Assembly: GCA_002706985.1 (NCBI GenBank)
Contig: PAKP01000060.1
Span: forward strand, 1-36,761
Direction of reading: 5' to 3'
Origin: Sneathiella sp.
GTDB lineage: Bacteria; Pseudomonadota; Alphaproteobacteria; Sneathiellales; Sneathiellaceae
DNA length: 36,761 nt
Both the position numbers and the translations under genes were made by a program. The notes below the pieces were generated by a model. The model did no database searches, had not been told where the DNA came from, and saw only the letters and a program-made list of their open reading frames with translations. Below are positions 7,930 to 16,994 of this stretch, piece by piece. Every line of letters starts with the position of its first letter. Position 1 is the first letter of the stretch.

Positions 7930-9065
7930 CACTTCCCGCGTCTGACCCCGCTGTATCGCCTGTTCGTGTTCCTGTGGCCCTTGGCACGCGTTCATATGAC
8001 ATATTGGTGGGATCCAATCTGATAGCTGATGGCGGACCTTCCCTGAAGAACGTTTTAAGAAACCCACGCGTAGCCATCATTACCGATGAGACGGTCGCCA
8101 CCCTTCATCTGAAGACCCTGGAAAAAACACTGGACCATGCGGGGATCGAACACAGCGTCCATGTCTTCCCCGCGGGGGAAAGCAGTAAAAGTATTGCGAC
8201 CTATAACGACCTGATGAACCGGTTGCTTGATGCGCGCATTCAGCGTGATGAGGCTCTCATTGCCCTTGGCGGAGGGGTTATTGGCGATTTGACCGGATTT
8301 GCCGCCGCAACATTGCGCCGCGGCGTTGATTTTATCCAGATTCCGACAACTCTGCTGTCGCAGGTTGACAGTTCTGTGGGCGGCAAGACCGGAATCAATG
8401 CGGCGCAAGGCAAGAACCTGATCGGCGCCTTCTATCAGCCAAAACTCGTACTTGCAGACATCTCACTGCTTAACAGCCTGCCGCACCGCGAAGTCGTCGC
8501 AGGCTACGCAGAAGTGGTGAAGTACGGCCTCTTGGGCGATCGCGATTTCTTTGAATGGCTTGAAGCAAACGGCAGGAAAGTCATCGAAGGAGACAAAGCC
8601 GCCCGTATCTACGCGGTCGAGCAAAGCGTTAGAACCAAGGCCCGTATCGTCGCGGAAGATGAACGGGAGGGAGGAGTGCGCGCTCTGCTCAACCTCGGCC
8701 ACACATTTGGTCACGCGCTGGAAGCGGAAACCGGATATGGCCCGCACCTCAACCATGGCGAAGCCGTTTCGATTGGCATGATCATGGCCGCAGAGCTATC
8801 TGCGGAACGCGGTTTTCTCAGCCGTCAGGAGCTGGGCCGCATCATTGCGCATTTTGAGGATGTCGGCCTCCCAACAAGCGTCCCGCATATTGCCGGCATC
8901 GACTGGAGCGCAGAAAAACTTCTCGCCCATATGCGTCAGGACAAAAAAATCAGCGGCGGCAAAATCATGCTGATCCTGATGAAGGAGATTGGCGCATCTT
9001 TCACGACAAGGGATATCCAGGAATCCGATATCCTTTCCCTGCTCAACCAGAAAATACAGGAATAA
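7926..9065 (+). CDS. aroB: 3-dehydroquinate synthase
   Basis: A 379-residue enzyme that converts DAHP to 3-dehydroquinate using NAD+ and a divalent metal, the second step of the shikimate pathway. GGGVIGDLTGFAAA (115-128) is the NAD-binding and phosphate loop, QVDSSVGGKTGIN (146-158) the substrate loop, and the metal ligands are Glu196 in AGYAEVVKYG, His259 in LGHTFGH and His277 in NHGEAV. Its start overlaps the aroK stop by four bases. Ten bases after the aroB stop comes the CNNM gene on the same strand with a good GGAG site, so all three are probably one operon. Confidence 0.97.
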   Translation: MTLPASDPAVSPVRVPVALGTRSYDILVGSNLIADGGPSLKNVLRNPRVAIITDETVATLHLKTLEKTLDHAGIEHSVHVFPAGESSKSIATYNDLMNRLLDARIQRDEALIALGGGVIGDLTGFAAATLRRGVDFIQIPTTLLSQVDSSVGGKTGINAAQGKNLIGAFYQPKLVLADISLLNSLPHREVVAGYAEVVKYGLLGDRDFFEWLEANGRKVIEGDKAARIYAVEQSVRTKARIVAEDEREGGVRALLNLGHTFGHALEAETGYGPHLNHGEAVSIGMIMAAELSAERGFLSRQELGRIIAHFEDVGLPTSVPHIAGIDWSAEKLLAHMRQDKKISGGKIMLILMKEIGASFTTRDIQESDILSLLNQKIQE

Positions 9066-9074
9066 TTTGGAGAA

Positions 9075-10367
9075 ATGGAAACGGTTGATATTGATGTGGA
9101 ACTGATCATTCTTCCGCTCGCAATTCTTCTACTGTTGCTCCTTTCCGCCTTTTTTTCCGGATCGGAAACGGCGCTTACCGGCGCATCCCGTGCCCGCCTG
9201 CATCAAATGGAACAGTCCGGCAATCATCGTGCCGGCCTCGTCAACCGTCTGCGGGACAAGCACACGAAACTGATCAGCGCCATTCTGCTCGGAAACAATC
9301 TTGTAAATATTCTTGCGTCCTCTCTCGCAACCAGCATTTTCATTACCTATTTTGGTGATATCGGTGTCGCCTACGCCACGCTTGTCATGACCGTCCTCGT
9401 TCTGGTTTTCGCGGAAGTTCTTCCAAAAACAGTGGCGCTCCGCCGGACAATTCCGGTGGCCCTTTTTGTTGCACCGCTGTTGCAGCCCGCCATTTTCCTG
9501 CTGTCCCCCATCGTGATGAGTATAAACTATATTGTCGACACGACCTTAAGCCTGCTGGGTATAAAGGGGCATGACGGCGATACGGACACCCTGACTGATG
9601 CGGCACAGGATGAACTCCGCGGTGCGATTGAACTGCATTCGGAAGATGCCGGAGTTATCATGCATGAACGCTACATGCTCGACACCATCCTTGATATGGA
9701 TGAGGTCGATCTCGCGGAAATCATGGTTCATCGCAAGAATGTGGAAATGGTGGACGGCGCCAAGCCGGTTCGGGAAATCATAGATCAGGTTTTGGGCAGT
9801 CCCTATACCCGGCTTCCGTTATGGAAAGATAACCCGGAGAATATTATCGGCGTGGTCCATGCGAAGGACCTCCTGCGCGCGCTGATCCCTCTCGATGGTG
9901 ATTATGAGAAGCTCGATTTCGAGGCGATTGCCGTAGAGCCTTGGTTCGTCCCGGAAACCACGACACTTCGCAGTCAGCTCAACGCGTTTCTGGATCGCAA
10001 AAGCCATTTTGCGCTCGTCGTCGATGAATATGGCGCTTTGATGGGGCTGGTGACGCTGGAGGATATTCTGGAAGAGATCGTCGGGGATATCGCCGATGAG
10101 CATGACCTTGCCGTCAGTGATATCCGGATGCTGAAAGACGGACGTGTTATCACCAAAGGGGATGTGACCATCCGGGATATAAACCGGCAACTGAACTGGT
10201 CCCTCCCCGATGAGGAGGCCGCCACAATCGCCGGGTTGGTTATTCACGAAGCCCAGATCATTCCCGATATCGGACAGGCATTTCTTTTTCACGGTTATAA
10301 GTTTGAAGTTATGCGGAAGGAACATAACCAGATAACAGAACTTCGGATTACACCCCTTGAACTATAA
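9075..10367 (+). CDS. CNNM/CorC-family membrane protein with CBS pair (HlyC/CorC family)
   Basis: A 430-residue protein with three parts: an N-terminal DUF21/CNNM membrane domain (about 1-185, several hydrophobic helices, with SAFFSGSETAL and LGNNLVNILAS signatures), a pair of CBS domains (about 205-335, including VVDEYGALMGLVTLEDILEEIVG), and a C-terminal CorC_HlyC domain (about 345-428). Members are linked to Mg2+/Co2+ export or Mg2+ homeostasis, with the CBS pair sensing nucleotides; 'hemolysin' is a legacy name. The GGAG at 9069 sets the ATG at 9075. It follows aroB by nine bases. The transported ion cannot be read from sequence. Confidence 0.9.
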   Translation: METVDIDVELIILPLAILLLLLLSAFFSGSETALTGASRARLHQMEQSGNHRAGLVNRLRDKHTKLISAILLGNNLVNILASSLATSIFITYFGDIGVAYATLVMTVLVLVFAEVLPKTVALRRTIPVALFVAPLLQPAIFLLSPIVMSINYIVDTTLSLLGIKGHDGDTDTLTDAAQDELRGAIELHSEDAGVIMHERYMLDTILDMDEVDLAEIMVHRKNVEMVDGAKPVREIIDQVLGSPYTRLPLWKDNPENIIGVVHAKDLLRALIPLDGDYEKLDFEAIAVEPWFVPETTTLRSQLNAFLDRKSHFALVVDEYGALMGLVTLEDILEEIVGDIADEHDLAVSDIRMLKDGRVITKGDVTIRDINRQLNWSLPDEEAATIAGLVIHEAQIIPDIGQAFLFHGYKFEVMRKEHNQITELRITPLEL

Positions 10368-10405
10368 CTGTTTATCGGGACAGTTGACCGAGAGAACCGT
10401 CCCGG

Positions 10406-11281
10406 ATGTATGAAATTCTCCTCAACATCATTGCTCCGGTGGTCGTGACCGCCGGGATAGGATTTTTCTGGGCCAAGACAGGTCGCGCTTTTCACACGGA
10501 GACGATCACCACGCTGGTGACGAATGTCGGCTCCCCCATGCTCATTTTTACCACGCTTGTAAAACTGGACATGGAACTCGGCGCATTTCTTGAGTTCGCA
10601 ATGTATGCGTTCCTCAGCGCCGTATCCTTTTGTCTGATCGGGCTCGTTATTTTACGCATGTGCCGACTGGACGTTCGGAACTACCTGCCTGGCCTGATGT
10701 TTCCGAATACCGGCAACATGGGCCTGCCGCTCTGCCTTTTTGCCTTTGGCGAGGCCGGTCTGGCACTAGCGATTGCCGTCTTCACCATATTCTCGACCCT
10801 GCAATTCACATTCGGTGTCTGGCTCTCTTCCGGAGAGAGTTCCGCACGTCAACTCCTCCGGACACCGCTCTTGTATGCGGTGATCATTGGACTCGCGGTC
10901 AAGGCGATGTCCCTGCCCGTTCCGCTTTGGCTGATTAATACGACCGACCTTGTGGGCAGCCTGACCATACCATTGATGCTTTTCGCTCTCGGCGTTAGCC
11001 TTGCGAGCCTCTCGATCAGCCATATACGCCTTGCCACAGGCCTCTCGATTCTTCGCCTCGGCATGGGTTTCGCAGTAGGATATGGTCTTGCAACATTGTT
11101 CGGTCTGACAGGAATTGAGCGCGGCGTCCTTATCCTCGAATGCAGCATGCCTGTTGCGGTCTTCAATTATCTGTTTTCTTTGCGTTACGAACGCGCTCAC
11201 AGTCATGTCGCGGGGATGGTCGTCATTTCGACTCTCGTCTCATTTATTACCCTCCCTGCGCTTTTATTATTCCTGTTGTAG
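10406..11281 (+). CDS. AEC-family (auxin efflux carrier-like) transporter
   Basis: A 291-residue integral membrane protein with about ten hydrophobic segments in two five-helix halves. The MFPNTGNMGLPLCLFAFGE stretch in the first half is the conserved Asn/Gly/Pro crossover region of AEC and bile/arsenite/riboflavin superfamily carriers. Bacterial members export or take up organic acids such as malate or malonate; the substrate here is unknown. The ATG at 10406 follows GAGAGAACC. It is 38 bases downstream of the CNNM gene and converges with the RHH gene, leaving only 5 bases between the two stops. Confidence 0.88.
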   Translation: MYEILLNIIAPVVVTAGIGFFWAKTGRAFHTETITTLVTNVGSPMLIFTTLVKLDMELGAFLEFAMYAFLSAVSFCLIGLVILRMCRLDVRNYLPGLMFPNTGNMGLPLCLFAFGEAGLALAIAVFTIFSTLQFTFGVWLSSGESSARQLLRTPLLYAVIIGLAVKAMSLPVPLWLINTTDLVGSLTIPLMLFALGVSLASLSISHIRLATGLSILRLGMGFAVGYGLATLFGLTGIERGVLILECSMPVAVFNYLFSLRYERAHSHVAGMVVISTLVSFITLPALLLFLL

Positions 11282-11286
11282 GAGTT

Positions 11287-11559
11287 TTAGGAGTCCAGCC
11301 TTTGCGCTCCGTTTCTTTTAAGATAGTGCTCAAGAATGGCAGACCGGATACGTGAGGTTCTCGAATGTTCGCGACGATTTTTATCCTGATCCACTTTACA
11401 GCAGAACTCATTGATCGACATGTTTTCACTCGCACAGATATCGCGGAGTGCGGCCCATTCGATTTCTTCAAGCCGGATGCTGGTTCGGTGGAGCTGCCCG
11501 GAAACGGGGTCAATAACGGAGATATTTCGGTTGACGAGGGTCTGATTTAGCTGGTTCAC
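11287..11559 (-). CDS. Ribbon-helix-helix domain protein (RHH_4-like)
   Basis: A 90-residue protein. HRTSIRLEEIEWAALRDIC (about 23-41) followed by NMSINEFCCKVD matches the strand-helix-helix of the RHH_4 type common in alphaproteobacteria, and SRIRSAILEHYL closes the domain. Such proteins are presumed DNA-binding; no target is known for this one. A GTG at 11559 is taken as start because AGGAG lies seven bases upstream; a TTG at 11565 is in frame but too close to that site. The bolA gene lies upstream on the same strand with a 129-base gap. Confidence 0.78.
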   Translation of the reverse strand: MNQLNQTLVNRNISVIDPVSGQLHRTSIRLEEIEWAALRDICASENMSINEFCCKVDQDKNRREHSRTSRIRSAILEHYLKRNGAQRLDS

Positions 11560-11688
11560 ATTCAAGCTCCTGTTGCTGCTCTTATAAGTTGTCGTTTTTT
11601 AATCTAAACTCTCAAAAAGAGCATATAGGGGCGTGGCAACAAGGTTCAACAGTTTTTGCTAAAGTTTTTGAAATACGGACAAACGGAT

Positions 11689-11946
11689 TTACGATCGGAC
11701 AGTCAGCGCCAGCGCATGTATATCCGTCTTGAGTTCTTCGCTCAGGACTTCATAGATAGCGCGTTGCTGTGCAACCCGTGACATTCCGTGAAAGCTGTCA
11801 GCGACGATTTCAACGCGAAAATGACTTTCCCCTTGCGGACGGGCCCCGGCATGACCGGCGTGCAAATGCGATTCGTCCAGAACCTTCAATTCGGATGGAG
11901 AAAAGGCCGCCGTGAGCTTTTCTTCGATGGTTTTAGCAACCGACAT
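11689..11946 (-). CDS. BolA-family protein
   Basis: An 85-residue BolA protein. The fold signature is HFRVEIVADSFHGMSRVAQQ (about 42-61) and RAIYEVLSEEL, and the first helix is VAKTIEEKLTAAF. BolA proteins pair with monothiol glutaredoxins and iron-sulfur clusters and influence stress responses and envelope gene expression. The loop His-rich stretch (SHLHAGHAG, 26-34) is compatible with the BolA1-type cluster-ligand loop. The ATG at 11946 has AAGGAAA upstream. It is divergent from the J-domain/cobS/cobT cluster, an arrangement I recall in other alphaproteobacteria; the reason for the association is unknown. Confidence 0.93.
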   Translation of the reverse strand: MSVAKTIEEKLTAAFSPSELKVLDESHLHAGHAGARPQGESHFRVEIVADSFHGMSRVAQQRAIYEVLSEELKTDIHALALTVRS

Positions 11947-12130
11947 ACCGTGTCATTTCCTTTTACAATCAACTTTGAAACCCAGGCCAGTACCTTACAG
12001 TATATTGCAGGGCTTCGTCACGGGCGCATACTTTGTTCTATTGCAAAAAAGCGATAAGTCTTTTGGCCTGTTGCGCAATTAACGCCCTGCCGTTATCAAA
12101 AATAGACGGATTCTTGCGCGCGGCCTTGCT

Positions 12131-12754
12131 ATGACCCCGTTCTGCGACCATAATAATTCAATGGCGAAGAATAGAGAAATACCATTGGACGGTGGAACGG
12201 CAGACGCAATGCCCCGGCAATGCGCGCATGAAGACTGCTTTGAATCGGGCGAGTTCCGGGCGCCGAAAGCACGTCTGCTCGATCGCGGTGCGCCGGATGA
12301 TTACCAATGGTTTTGCCTCGCGCATATTCGGGAATTCAATAAATCCTGGAACTTCTTTGACGGTATGTCCGCGGAAGAGGTTCTGCGCTATAAAGATGAA
12401 GATATCACTGGGCATCGCCCGACCTGGAAGCTGGGAACCCGCACCGCCAGTCGCCAGCGGGAGTACCGGTATAACGACCCGTTTGACTTTCGCGAAGAGA
12501 TGGGCGCGGATGAAGATGGTTTTGCCGGAAATACCAAGACAAAGACCAGGCCGCCGGTGGATCAGAAGGAACGGGAAGCCCTCGCCGTTCTTAACCTGAA
12601 GCCCGGCTGCGGAATGGACGAAATCAAGCGTCGACACAAGGAACTTGCGAAAAAATACCACCCTGATGTCCGCGGTGGCGATAAAAAGGCCGAAGAAATC
12701 CTGAAAAACATTAATCAGGCCTATACACATTTGCGATCTTGCGGTAACTCGTAA
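12131..12754 (+). CDS. J-domain protein with N-terminal Cys/His zinc-finger-like motif
   Basis: A 207-residue protein. A C-terminal J domain (about 150-205) carries HPD at 177-179, so it should stimulate a DnaK-type ATPase. The N-terminal half has Cys31-x4-Cys36 and Cys62-x2-His65 spaced like a single zinc site, followed by an aromatic-rich stretch ([11 protein letters not shown]). No Gly/Phe region or classical DnaJ zinc domain is present, so this is a type III J protein with a private client domain. The start is uncertain: ATG 12131 is used, but ATG 12161 is also possible, and neither has a strong ribosome site. It lies 49 bases before cobS on the same strand, which suggests, without proving, a link to cobaltochelatase assembly. 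Confidence 0.85.
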   Translation: MTPFCDHNNSMAKNREIPLDGGTADAMPRQCAHEDCFESGEFRAPKARLLDRGAPDDYQWFCLAHIREFNKSWNFFDGMSAEEVLRYKDEDITGHRPTWKLGTRTASRQREYRYNDPFDFREEMGADEDGFAGNTKTKTRPPVDQKEREALAVLNLKPGCGMDEIKRRHKELAKKYHPDVRGGDKKAEEILKNINQAYTHLRSCGNS

Positions 12755-12803
12755 GTTTGCCCGTAAAAAAACATCCACGAATTGCGACACGGAACTATTT
12801 TTT

Positions 12804-13805
12804 ATGACGTCCTTAGAACTTGCCGGAGAAACACCGGAATTAAAAATTGATTTGCCCGACACCAAGGTTTCCGTTCGGGAAGTGTTCAAGATCGACAGCG
12901 ACATGGAGGCGCCAGCTTTCAGTGTGGCAACGGACAGGGTGCCGGATCTCGATCCTGCCTATGTGTTCGATCATGACACGACCTTGGCCATTCTGGCGGG
13001 TTTCGCCTTCAATCGCCGGGTCATGGTACAGGGGTATCACGGCACCGGTAAGTCAACGCATATCGAACAAGTGGCGGCGCGCCTTAACTGGCCATGCGTC
13101 CGCATCAACCTCGACAGCCATATCTCCCGCATTGATCTGGTCGGCAAGGATGCCATTGTGCTGCGCGACGGCAAACAGGTGACAGAGTTCCGTGAGGGGA
13201 TTTTGCCTTGGGCACTTCAATCACCGACAGCCATCGTGTTCGATGAATATGACGCCGGGCGCCCAGATGTCATGTTCGTTATCCAGCGCGTTCTCGAGGT
13301 TGAGGGCAAGCTGACCCTGCTCGATCAGAACCGGGTGATCCGCCCTCACCCGGCGTTCCGGATGTTTGCAACGACCAACACGGTCGGCCTTGGGGATACG
13401 ACCGGTCTGTATCACGGTACACAGCAGCTAAACCAGGGTCAGATGGACCGCTGGAACATCGTCACGACGCTCAACTATCTGCCTGAAGATGTCGAGAATG
13501 AAATCGTTCTGGCGAAGATCCCCGGATATGACGATGAGGAAGGCCGCAAGACGGTCCGGGCCATGATCGCCTGTGCCGAGCTCAGCCGTGCCGGTTTTAT
13601 TGCCGGAGATATCTCGACCGTCATGAGCCCGCGGACAGTCATTACCTGGGCCGAGAACGCCAAGATTTTCGGCGACATCGGCTTTGCCTTCCGCGTGACC
13701 TTCCTCAACAAGTGCGACGAGATGGAGCGTCCGTTAGTTGCGGAATACTATCAGCGCAGCTTCGGTGAGGAACTGCCCGAATCCTCCGCTAATATCGTCG
13801 CGTAA
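12804..13805 (+). CDS. cobS: Cobaltochelatase subunit CobS (AAA+ ATPase)
   Basis: A 333-residue AAA+ protein, close to the known CobS length of about 332. The Walker A motif GYHGTGKST is at 77-85 and Walker B IVFDEYD at 144-150, and [13 protein letters not shown] is the sensor-1 region. With CobT it forms the ATP-driven ring that works with CobN to insert Co2+ into hydrogenobyrinic acid a,c-diamide in the oxygen-dependent B12 route. CobN is not in this window. cobT follows after 8 bases, so both are probably made from one transcript. Confidence 0.96.
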   Translation: MTSLELAGETPELKIDLPDTKVSVREVFKIDSDMEAPAFSVATDRVPDLDPAYVFDHDTTLAILAGFAFNRRVMVQGYHGTGKSTHIEQVAARLNWPCVRINLDSHISRIDLVGKDAIVLRDGKQVTEFREGILPWALQSPTAIVFDEYDAGRPDVMFVIQRVLEVEGKLTLLDQNRVIRPHPAFRMFATTNTVGLGDTTGLYHGTQQLNQGQMDRWNIVTTLNYLPEDVENEIVLAKIPGYDDEEGRKTVRAMIACAELSRAGFIAGDISTVMSPRTVITWAENAKIFGDIGFAFRVTFLNKCDEMERPLVAEYYQRSFGEELPESSANIVA

Positions 13806-13813
13806 CACCTCCC

Positions 13814-15682
13814 GTGGCCTTTATCAAAAATAAAGAGCCAGCGGCCGAGCCTTTCAAGCGCGCGGTGAGCGCCACCTTGCGGGCAATGTCCCGCGAGAAG
13901 GAGCTGGAAGTCATCTATGGCAATGACGCGCCGGGGATGAGCGGCGATCGCGCACGCCTTCCCAATCCCGCGAAAGACCTGCCTCTCGAGGATGTACGGC
14001 TGGTTCGAGGTCTTGCCGACAGCCTTGCCTTGCGTAAACGCTATCACGATGACGGGATGCATGCCCGTTACGCCCCAGAGGGCGGGGACGCGAGGGCCGT
14101 CTTTGATGCGATCGAGCAGGCCCGTGTCGAAGCCATTGGCGCCGGACGCATGAAAGGCGTCGCAGAAAATCTGTTCAACCGGCTGGACACGCACTGCAAG
14201 GAAAGCGGCTTTGAACGAATATACGACAAAGCGGATGCGCCGATCGCGGAAGTGCTCGGACTCCTCGCCCGGGAGAAGCTCGCCAACATTCCGGTCCCTG
14301 AAAGCGCCCGCAACATGGTCGATCTTTGGCGTGCCGAGATCGAGGCGAAAAGCGGCGACGATTTTAGTGAAATGCTGGAGGCGCTCTCCAGCCAGAAGGA
14401 ATTCGCAAACGCGGCCCGCAAACTCCTGAAAGACCTCGACCTGATCGATGACGCCGAAGGCGAGTTCTCAGACGATGATGAAAATGGCGACGGCGAAGAA
14501 GGGGAACAGGAACCGGATGCCGAGAGCAGCGGCTCCGAGAGCGACGATGAACCCCAGGAAGCAAGCGCTGCAGAGGATGCTGACACCCAGGAAGGGGCAG
14601 GCGAAGACGGCTCGGATACCGAAGCCGGCGAAAGCGCCGATATGGATGCCACCAGCACAGGCGACGAGGCGGGCCGCGACCGCCGCCCTGTCTATCCGGA
14701 GGATTTCCGAAATTCGCCCGAAGCTGACGCCTACAAAGCCTATACCACCGAATTCGACGAAGTGATCCAGGCCTCAGATCTTTGTGAACCGGCAGAGCTG
14801 GCGCGCCTGCGCCAACAACTCGATCAACAGTTGACCAACCTGCAGAGCCTGATTAGTAAACTCGCCAATCGGCTGCAACGGAAATTGCTGGCGCAGCAGA
14901 ACCGCTCCTGGGAGTTTGATCTCGAAGAAGGCATCCTCGATGCAGCACGCCTCTCCCGGGTTGTAGTGGATCCGCAGCTGCCATTGTCCTTCAAGGTCGA
15001 GCGGGACACAAATTTCCGCGATACTGTGGTGACACTTCTGATCGATAACTCCGGCTCAATGCGCGGGCGACCAATTTCGGTCGCCGCCATGTGCGCCGAC
15101 GTCCTCGCACGCACGCTGGAGCGGTGCTCCGTCAAGGTCGAAATCCTTGGCTTCACAACACGTGCCTGGAAAGGCGGACAATCGAGGGAAAAATGGCTGG
15201 AACAGGGGAAAGAGCCAAACCCCGGCAGGCTCAATGACCTCCGTCATATTGTCTACAAATCCGCAGATTATCCCTATCGCCGGGCCCGTCAGTCGCTGGG
15301 CCTGATGCTCCGGGAAGGACTGCTTAAAGAGAATATCGACGGGGAAGGCCTGCTATGGGCTCATAACCGGTTGTTGGGCCGACCGGAGCAGCGGCGCATC
15401 CTGATGGTGATTTCCGATGGCGCGCCGGTCGATGACAGCACGCTTTCCGTAAACCCCGGTAATTATCTGGACAAGCATCTGCGGGATGTTATTCGCTGGA
15501 TCGAGACCCGATCACCCGTCGAGCTTATCGCCATCGGCATCGGCCATGACGTCACGCGCTATTACCAGCAAGCGGTCACCATCATCGATGCCGAACAGCT
15601 GGGCGGCGTGATGATGGAACAGCTCGCGGATTTATTTGATGAGAAGAAACCAGCGCGCCGCAGCAAGGCGGAACGCTGGTAA
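13814..15682 (+). CDS. cobT: Cobaltochelatase subunit CobT
   Basis: A 622-residue protein. The N-terminal part (about 1-200) is the CobT core, a very acidic Asp/Glu/Ser-rich segment spans about 205-300, and a C-terminal von Willebrand factor A domain carries the MIDAS motif DNSGS from Asp411. The acidic tract is normal for CobT. It acts with CobS in cobalt insertion for adenosylcobalamin. The start is a GTG at 13814, chosen because the family N-terminus ([18 protein letters not shown]) begins there; there is no good Shine-Dalgarno, consistent with coupling to cobS eight bases upstream. It converges with the dienelactone hydrolase gene with 6 bases between stops. Confidence 0.95.
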   Translation: MAFIKNKEPAAEPFKRAVSATLRAMSREKELEVIYGNDAPGMSGDRARLPNPAKDLPLEDVRLVRGLADSLALRKRYHDDGMHARYAPEGGDARAVFDAIEQARVEAIGAGRMKGVAENLFNRLDTHCKESGFERIYDKADAPIAEVLGLLAREKLANIPVPESARNMVDLWRAEIEAKSGDDFSEMLEALSSQKEFANAARKLLKDLDLIDDAEGEFSDDDENGDGEEGEQEPDAESSGSESDDEPQEASAAEDADTQEGAGEDGSDTEAGESADMDATSTGDEAGRDRRPVYPEDFRNSPEADAYKAYTTEFDEVIQASDLCEPAELARLRQQLDQQLTNLQSLISKLANRLQRKLLAQQNRSWEFDLEEGILDAARLSRVVVDPQLPLSFKVERDTNFRDTVVTLLIDNSGSMRGRPISVAAMCADVLARTLERCSVKVEILGFTTRAWKGGQSREKWLEQGKEPNPGRLNDLRHIVYKSADYPYRRARQSLGLMLREGLLKENIDGEGLLWAHNRLLGRPEQRRILMVISDGAPVDDSTLSVNPGNYLDKHLRDVIRWIETRSPVELIAIGIGHDVTRYYQQAVTIIDAEQLGGVMMEQLADLFDEKKPARRSKAERW

Positions 15683-15688
15683 TCCCTC

Positions 15689-16456
15689 CTAACCTTTCAG
15701 GTTCGTGTTGAAGAACTCAAGGCTGCGGGACCAGGCCAGCTGTGCATCCTCCTGGTCATAGCGCGCGCCTGACGGGTTCGCGAATGCATGGTCTGCGTCA
15801 TACCAGAAGACTTCAGGCGCAGGTTGCCCGGCCGCCTTCATCTGCTCGATAAAACCATCGACCATTTCCTTATTGATCCATTTGTCATTCTCGGCGAAAT
15901 GTCCCATGACGGGACCCTTCAGTTCCTTAAGTTGAGCCGCATCCCGGGCAACGCTGCCATAATAGACAATCGTTGCCTCTGTCGGCGCTGCAATAGAAGC
16001 GTTCAACGCCCAGCCGCCGCCAAAACACCACCCAATGGTGCCAAGGTTATCGGTGGTTTTCTCATTCTCCCGTGTCCAGGAAATCCATTTCTCGAGCGTT
16101 GTCGTGGCGGTTTCCGGCTTCACCGCTTTCATATATTGACCCGCCTCATCCCCATTAGAGGCTACTTTGCCTTGATAAAGATCTACTGCAACAGCGACAT
16201 ACCCTTCCCGCGCAAGCTCGGCGGCGACGGCCTTTATCTGATCATTCAGGCCCCACCATTCATGAATGAGGAGAACAGCCGGCGCCGGCGTTACTTCGGG
16301 ATAGATGACGGCTGCGGTGACGGACTGTCCATCATCCAGCGTCAATTTTACATCTTCCGTCATTTCCGCCGCAGCCCGCGCGAGCAACGGATCCGCCAGA
16401 ATGGCCGCAAGCGGCAAAGTCGCCGCCCCCTTCATGATGTCACGACGTGCAAACAT
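15689..16456 (-). CDS. Exported dienelactone hydrolase-family protein
   Basis: A 255-residue alpha/beta hydrolase of the dienelactone hydrolase family. The catalytic triad reads Cys144 in GWCFGGG, Asp191 in ENDKWIN and His223 in DADHAFAN, with Glu66 in IHEWWG as in true DLH. The N-terminus (FARRDIMKGAATLPLAAILA, signal end near ARA at 28) has a twin-arginine followed by a short hydrophobic core, so Tat export is likely; the residue after the arginines is Asp rather than Ser/Thr-x-Phe, making the motif imperfect. The substrate is unknown. The ATG at 16456 has a strong AGGGAG. It lies downstream of the rpmB terminator on the same strand and so probably has its own promoter. Confidence 0.9.
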   Translation of the reverse strand: MFARRDIMKGAATLPLAAILADPLLARAAAEMTEDVKLTLDDGQSVTAAVIYPEVTPAPAVLLIHEWWGLNDQIKAVAAELAREGYVAVAVDLYQGKVASNGDEAGQYMKAVKPETATTTLEKWISWTRENEKTTDNLGTIGWCFGGGWALNASIAAPTEATIVYYGSVARDAAQLKELKGPVMGHFAENDKWINKEMVDGFIEQMKAAGQPAPEVFWYDADHAFANPSGARYDQEDAQLAWSRSLEFFNTNLKG

Positions 16457-16537
16457 ATTATTCTCCCTTGTTGAATTGGATAGGTCGCTGATCTTTGGTT
16501 AAGATAGGACACTGAAAAGGCGAGACAACTTCAATAA

Positions 16538-16569
16538 AAAACGGATGGGAATTTCTTCCCATCCGTTTT
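16538..16569 (-). terminator. Intrinsic terminator of rpmB
   Basis: AAAACGGATGGGAA (16538-16551) and TTCCCATCCGTTTT (16556-16569) form a perfect 14-bp stem with a 4-base loop. Read on the minus strand the right-hand side is followed by a run of T, placing it 28 bases after the rpmB stop. The A/T-rich base of the stem gives a U run on the other strand too, so it may work both ways. Confidence 0.9.
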
Positions 16570-16596
16570 GAATTTTTCGTTCTCTGATATCTTGTT

Positions 16597-16884
16597 TCAG
16601 GCGGAAGCCGCGGCCTTCTGAATATCACGCTTCACGCGGCGGGCTTGCAGGGAAAGAGATGAGTCCCGTGACTTCAGCAGGAACTTGTCCAGACCGCCAT
16701 TATGCTCGACAGAGCGCAGCGCCGCAGCCGACACTTTCATATTGAAGGAACGGCCAAGTGATTCAGACATCAAACGAACTTCCTGCACATTCGGCAAAAA
16801 CCGACGGCGGGTCTTGTTGTTGGCGTGGCTGACATTATTTCCTGCCTGAACGCCTTTTCCTGTCAATTCGCAACGACGTGCCAT
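16597..16884 (-). CDS. rpmB: 50S ribosomal protein L28
   Basis: A 95-residue L28, the usual length in alphaproteobacteria. The N-terminus [11 protein letters not shown] and [14 protein letters not shown] are the family signature, and the C-terminal half carries [21 protein letters not shown]. The zinc-type CxxC ribbon of some L28 proteins is absent (only Cys5 is present), which is the C-minus form. AAGAGG lies upstream of the ATG at 16884. The gene has its own promoter (16946-16973), a leader hairpin (16915-16932) and a strong terminator, so it forms a single-gene unit between meaB and the hydrolase gene. Confidence 0.97.
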   Translation of the reverse strand: MARRCELTGKGVQAGNNVSHANNKTRRRFLPNVQEVRLMSESLGRSFNMKVSAAALRSVEHNGGLDKFLLKSRDSSLSLQARRVKRDIQKAAASA

Positions 16885-16914
16885 CGTGAACCTCTTTAAC
16901 CAAAAAATAGAGAG

Positions 16915-16932
16915 CCGGCGCGTGAACGCCGG
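16915..16932 (-). promoter_or_regulatory. rpmB leader hairpin followed by a U run
   Basis: CCGGCG (16915-16920) and CGCCGG (16927-16932) form a 6-bp all-GC stem with a 6-base loop. On the minus strand it is followed by CTCTCTA and then six T (16902-16907), just ahead of the rpmB ribosome site. It lies downstream of the predicted start of transcription, so it would be at the 5' end of the mRNA. It resembles an attenuator or a ribosomal-protein operator; the U run is seven bases from the stem, which makes termination weak. Confidence 0.5.
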
Positions 16933-16945
16933 ACGTGAGGACGCT

Positions 16946-16973
16946 ATTTAAGGAATGGCGGCGCATTCGTCAA
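16946..16973 (-). promoter_or_regulatory. Sigma-70-like promoter of rpmB
   Basis: On the minus strand, TTGACG (-35, 16968-16973, five of six consensus bases) is separated by 16 bases from TTAAAT (-10, 16946-16951, four of six). The -10 ends 62 bases before the rpmB start codon. The pair lies entirely in the gap between the meaB stop and rpmB. Confidence 0.6.
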
Positions 16974-16994
16974 GCTTATTAGGCGGGAAGCGCG

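Noticed and set aside
12158..12904. 248-residue minus-strand ORF opposite the J-domain gene
   Set aside because: The plus strand encodes a clear J domain with HPD; the antisense frame has no motif and runs into cobS.
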